This document shows, in pieces, positions 35,760 through 38,825 of a DNA stretch of 38,825 nt. The translations under genes and the position numbers were made by a program. Source of the DNA: Candidatus Phytoplasma pruni (GTDB lineage: Bacteria; Bacillota_I; Bacilli_A; Acholeplasmatales; Acholeplasmataceae); contig NZ_LHCF01000006.1 of assembly GCF_001277135.1 (NCBI RefSeq), positions 1-38,825 on the forward strand, given 5' to 3'. The notes below the pieces were generated by a model. The model made no database searches and had not been told where the DNA came from. It worked only from the letters and a program-made list of their open reading frames with translations. Numbering within the stretch: position 1 is the first letter of the stretch; the number at the start of each line of letters is the position of its first letter.

Positions 35760-36530
35760 TTATCGGTAATACTTATAAAGTATGAAAGACGTTATGTTTA
35801 CGATAAGAATTGCAATTAATGATATAAAAAACTTTGGAACTCGTTCTTTTAAAACATTCTTTTTTTCTTGTGTTGTAATTTTGCCTATTTATAAGGGCAA
35901 AGTTTTTCCCCCAACACATAAAGAACAAAAAAAGCTTGAAAAATGGTAAAAAAGAATATTTAAAAACCAAGGAGCATTTTCAAAAAATTCAAAACCGAAC
36001 AAAAAAGTCGATAAAAGGACTATTAAAACGTCGAAAAAAGTTCAATTTTATAAAAAAACTTTGTTTTTGTTTTGTTATTTGATTAATTATTTCTGTCAAT
36101 ACATTTATCCCAAAAAAGCTTTATTTTGAATAGCTGTTAAGTAATAACCAGTGCCGAAAAAAAACGTACCAACTAAAAATTAAAAATGGAAGCTGCGATA
36201 ATACTGTCCCAACCTTACGAAACTTGAGGGCCGTGCAATCCAATATGCCTTCTCAAATTTAATTCTTTTTTATTGTCATTATATAAAAAAACATAACAAG
36301 AATATATCTTATCACGATAATTCTCGTTAAAGATTAAAAATAACAGAATTCACAAAATAGAAAAGACTGACCACGCGAAAAAAGACCTTTTTAAAGTCTT
36401 TTTGCGAAAAAGAAACTCTGCCTATTATTAACATTGACAAAGCAAAACCAATTAAAAAAAATTAACTTTAAGAGAAAATGAGTATCATTATTGTTAAATA
36501 ATTTGCTAATTTTGTCTGGTATTTTTTCAT
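35760..36530 (-). pseudogene. Decayed membrane protein gene
   Basis: Start: ATG at 36530 with GAGG 8 bases upstream, reading MKKYQTKLANYLTIMILIFS then stop. The coding signal continues in shifting frames: FFLIGFALSMLIIGR, FSQKDFKKVFFRVVSLFYF, NENYRDKIYSCYVFLYN, ELNLRRHIGLHGPQVS (stop) GWDSIIAASIFNF (stop), FFFGTGYYLTAIQNKAFLG, TEIINQITKQKQSFF, ENAPWFLNILFYHF, VGGKTLPL (stop) IGKITTQEKKNVLKERVPKF, and a last helix ending at the stop 35760-35762. The pieces amount to about 255 residues with several membrane helices. It has multiple frameshifts plus in-frame TAA and TAG, so it is a real pseudogene. I do not recognise the family. Confidence 0.65.
36375..36406. repeat. Hairpin inside the decayed membrane protein gene
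   Basis: CGCGAAAAAAGAC (about 36374-36386) pairs with GTCTTTTTGCG (36396-36406) around CTTTTTAAA, with two bulged bases. It falls in the part encoding FSQKDFKKVFF and is probably incidental to the Lys/Phe-rich coding. Confidence 0.4.
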
Positions 36531-36948
36531 TTTGATATCCTCATTATTATTATGACAATGTAATTACTTATATTATATATTCTTTTTTTGAACAGTAAAG
36601 GTTTCAAAGATATGTTAAATCATTAAGAATGCATGATATATGTGATATAGCCGATATTTTTCGTATTTATAAAATAAACGCAAAAAGAATGATTTATTAC
36701 TAACTATTAGACGATAATTTTTTTAGGCATGGATGGCGCATCTTTGATGGAAAAAATGATTATCTTATCTTTATAAAAAAACATATAAACCATCTTCTCC
36801 TATTTTACTTCTTTTTATCAAGAAAAAAGTTGCGTTCCAATATAAATCATCCAATATAACCTAGAAGAACTAGAGAACGAATAAAAAAATTACGCCCGGC
36901 ACAATAAAAACCCCAAATTTTTTATAAATTAATAAAAAATCATATATA
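36531..36948. other. Intergenic stretch before the Panacea-like gene
   Basis: Holds only an equivocal + strand frame at 36599-36859 interrupted by TAA at 36701. It reads SLRMHDICDIADIFRIYKIN and then, after the stop, LLDDNFFRHGWRIFDGKNDY; it could be a broken small gene next to the Panacea-like antitoxin but has no recognised domain. A TATAAT at 36944-36949 is the likely -10 of the following gene. Confidence 0.35.
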
Positions 36949-37652
36949 ATGATAAATAAAAAGGAGAAAAAAATACAAAAAAATCCCCCTAAAGGAGAGC
37001 ACACTTTATCTTGCAAGACAAAAATCAATATTTTTAATATAGCGAATTACATTATTGAAAACAATATTTTTCCGGTTACACAAATGAAAATGAATAAAAT
37101 GATTTATTACGCTTATGCTAAATCATTAGTTAAATACAACGAACCCCTTGTAACAGAAGAAATGCAAGCTTGGATTTATGAACCTGTTTTCCCTACCTTA
37201 ACTAAGTTTTTAAAAAAAATTCACTTACCAACCAATACCCATCAATACCATAAAATGTGGAAAAGCCAGCAAATTAACCGCTCAACAAAAAACCATCATT
37301 GATGTTATTATCCAAAAATACGACAATAAAAAAGCAAGTTTTTTTATTTTATCAAACCCACAATGAATTGCCATGGTTAAACACTTATGACGAACACAAA
37401 CTTTGATCAGAAAACATTATTAACAATGAAGATGTCAAAACCTATTTCCAACAAAATTTAGAAAAAGTGAGATTAAAAGAAAATACAAATGAAAAAGGTT
37501 CAAATTGAAAATATTTTTATAGTTTTTTACAAAAAAATACCTTATTAAGTGTTTTTACTTTAAATAATAAAAAAGCGAGAAAGGTTAAAACAGCAAAAGA
37601 AAGGATAACACTTCAAAAGATAAAAGAAAAAATATTATGAAACAATTATTAA
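36949..37652 (+). pseudogene. Broken Panacea (DUF4065, GepA/SocA-like) antitoxin-type gene
   Basis: Panacea-domain proteins are antitoxins that neutralise diverse toxins. The first frame (36949-37302) has NIANYIIENNIFPVTQMKMN, KMIYYAYAKSLVKYNEPLV and EEMQAWIYEPVFPTL, the family's hallmark (leucine/Lys-Met-x-Lys, tyrosine-rich helix, AW-YEPVFP). An A8 run at 37212-37219 and a T7 run at 37339-37345 each carry one base too many; corrected, the protein continues CGKASKLTAQQKTIIDVII, QKYDNKKASFLFYQTHNELP (TH-x-x-PW block), NIINNEDVKTYFQQNLEKV. That restored frame is broken only by TGA at 37404, 37506 and 37638. AAGGAG at 36961 precedes an in-frame ATA, suggesting a lost or unusual start downstream of the ATG at 36949. 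No toxin partner was recognised. Confidence 0.7.
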
Positions 37653-38089
37653 GTCATTTTGTTTATCCAAATTTTAACTTCCTTGAATCATCTTTATTCC
37701 TTTTTCGACCTTTTTACAAAAAAAGAGAAATTTGATGTTGATAATGGCTCTTATCGATGTTATAATATTGTTTTAAAAAGATATTTTATTAATTTTTTTG
37801 AAATATTAAAAAATATTTATTTTTCTTTTTAATATTATTTTTTAGTTATTATTATAATTGTGAGCTAAAAAAATAAAGTTAATAAAAATATAAATTAATC
37901 TTTTTGCGAATTATTAACTACTAAAATTATATCAAATAAAATAATTTATATTTAAATTTATATTGATGAGTAAGTATCAAACATTATTATCCATTACCCA
38001 TCAAAAGAAATATTTCTTTTCGATCTCTTATGGTAAAAAAAGATATCAATACCAATATGAATATAAAGACAAAATAAAAGAGGCAAAAA
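37653..38089. other. Intergenic region upstream of adk
   Basis: No supported gene; a 33-codon + strand frame from an ATG at 37638 has no recognisable domain. It contains an AT-only hairpin AATATTAAAAA (37802-37812) / TTTTTAATATT (37826-37836), a possible terminator for the Panacea-like gene, and the adk promoter candidate. Confidence 0.4.
37963..37990 (+). promoter_or_regulatory. Promoter candidate for adk
   Basis: -35 TTGATG (37963-37968), 16-base spacer, -10 TATTAT (37985-37990): four and five matches to consensus. The leader to the adk ATG would be about 95 bases. Confidence 0.45.
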
Positions 38090-38752
38090 ATGAATATAAT
38101 ATTAATAGGACCACCCACTACTGGTAAGGGGACGCAAGCTTCTGCTTTATCTAAACATTTCAATATTCCTCATATATCTACAGGAGATATATTTAGAAAA
38201 CATTTTGTGTTAAAAACTAAATTAGGTAAATTAGCTAATTCTTATATCGAAAAAGGTTCTTTAGTGCCTGATGAAGTGACAAACGCTATGATAAGTGAAC
38301 GCTTATCACAAAATGATGTTAAAAATGGTTTTGTTTTAGACGGTTTTCCTCGTAATTTATTTCAAGCTAAATTTTTAACTAAAGAATTTGAAGATAAAAA
38401 GATCATTTTAACTAAAGTTATTTACTTCAATTCTAGCGAAGAATGTTTAAAGCAAAGAATTTTAGGGAGAATTATTTGTCCTAAATGTGGAGAAATTTAT
38501 CACTTGGTTACTAAAGTCCCTCAAAAAGCTAATTTATGCGACAAAGATAAAACGCCTTTAATTCGAAGAAAAGACGACAATTTAGAGACTTTCAATAAAC
38601 GTTTAAATATTTACAAACAAGAAACTCTTCCTTTAGTGGAGTATTATCAAAAAGAAAACAAAATAATAGAAATTATCGTTAACGATCCTAAAATATCTAT
38701 TAAAGATGTAACTCAATTATTATTAAAAAAATATCTCATCTTTAAAAGATAA
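38090..38752 (+). CDS. adk: Adenylate kinase
   Basis: Interconverts ATP + AMP and 2 ADP. P-loop GPPTTGKGTQ (residues 7-16), PHISTGDIFR (AMP site), GFVLDGFPRN, and a long-type LID with CPKCGEIYHLV followed by CDKDKTPLIRRKDDN. The four metal ligands of the zinc LID appear as Cys-Cys-Cys-Asp, a variant known in Gram-positive Adk. 220 residues; AAAGAGG precedes the ATG. Bacterial adk normally sits between secY and map; here it is a lone + strand gene with its own promoter candidate and terminator. Confidence 0.97.
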   Translation: MNIILIGPPTTGKGTQASALSKHFNIPHISTGDIFRKHFVLKTKLGKLANSYIEKGSLVPDEVTNAMISERLSQNDVKNGFVLDGFPRNLFQAKFLTKEFEDKKIILTKVIYFNSSEECLKQRILGRIICPKCGEIYHLVTKVPQKANLCDKDKTPLIRRKDDNLETFNKRLNIYKQETLPLVEYYQKENKIIEIIVNDPKISIKDVTQLLLKKYLIFKR

Positions 38753-38772
38753 AAAATCATCCATATAAAAAT

Positions 38773-38816
38773 AAAAAAACAAATTATTTAATGAAAATTA
38801 AATAGTTTGTTTTTTT
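38773..38816 (+). terminator. Strong terminator after adk
   Basis: A 20-bp stem (38773-38792 with 38797-38816) with one T-G wobble and a GAAA tetraloop, ending in T7. It lies 21 bases after the adk stop. Confidence 0.88.
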
Positions 38817-38825
38817 ATTCATCCT

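Noticed and set aside
35622..35819. 65-codon + strand frame
   Set aside because: It overlaps the terminator and the 3' end of the broken membrane-protein gene on the other strand, has no ribosome site and no recognisable motif.
36599..36859. Two adjacent + strand frames separated by TAA, possible toxin partner of the Panacea gene
   Set aside because: Only about 34 and 51 codons, no ribosome site and no toxin motif; proximity alone is not enough.
1..38825. UGA decoded as Trp throughout (mycoplasma code)
   Set aside because: tmk, rpsQ and rpsE stop at TGA in ATGA overlaps, and conserved Trp codons in leuS and metG are TGG; only the broken Panacea gene raises the question.
1..38825. tRNA, rRNA, tmRNA or CRISPR array
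   Set aside because: No GTTCGA-type T-arm within a cloverleaf, no rRNA-like GC-richer block, and no array of spaced direct repeats in any gap; the 85-bp repeat has no spacers.

Overview
The window is a chromosome segment of a 'Candidatus Phytoplasma' (Mollicutes, Acholeplasmatales). Base composition is very AT-rich. The proteins are Mollicutes/Firmicutes-like. The order S10-spc-alpha ribosomal cluster, ecfA1-ecfA2-ecfT, truA, tmk, holB, rsmI, metG, together with a secY-map junction lacking adk, fits phytoplasmas. The genetic code is the standard bacterial one: tmk, rpsQ and rpsE end in TGA inside ATGA overlaps with the next gene, and conserved Trp positions are TGG. The species cannot be fixed from sequence reading alone. 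No tRNA or rRNA gene was found.

Layout. (1) 1-1824 is accessory and gene-poor: a truncated OTU-like cysteine-protease gene on the + strand, then an 85-bp tandem repeat. (2) 1825-23909 is one very long leftward gene array: rpsJ, rplC, rplD, rplW, rplB, rpsS, rplV, rpsC, rplP, rpmC, rpsQ, rplN, rplX, rplE, rpsN, rpsH, rplF, rplR, rpsE, rpmD, rplO, secY, map, infA, rpmJ, rpsM, rpsK, rpoA, rplQ, a hairpin break, ecfA1, ecfA2, ecfT, truA, tmk, holB, rsmI, metG, closed by a 17-bp terminator hairpin. rpmJ (38 codons) was read directly from the sequence. (3) 24253-28863 is leftward acpP-leuS-gmk-rpoZ-rsmH. (4) 29135-34280 is leftward rpsD with a good promoter, then mgtA-cdaA-degV, combining Mg2+ import, c-di-AMP synthesis and lipid binding. 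(5) 34842-38089 is decaying accessory DNA: an intact six-helix membrane protein, a broken membrane-protein gene on the minus strand, and a broken Panacea (DUF4065) antitoxin-like gene on the + strand. (6) adk lies on the + strand at the right edge with a strong terminator, away from its usual place between secY and map.

The most notable pattern is that five conserved genes (rsmI, truA, rplB, rplW, mgtA) and the Panacea gene are broken by single-base length changes in poly-A/T runs. In every case, correcting one base per run restores a family-typical length and C-terminus. This means either systematic homopolymer errors in the sequence or natural poly(A) indels tolerated through polymerase slippage. 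The restored Panacea frame is then interrupted only by TGA codons, two of which could be read as Trp. That raises the untested possibility of acquisition from a UGA=Trp mollicute such as a spiroplasma.
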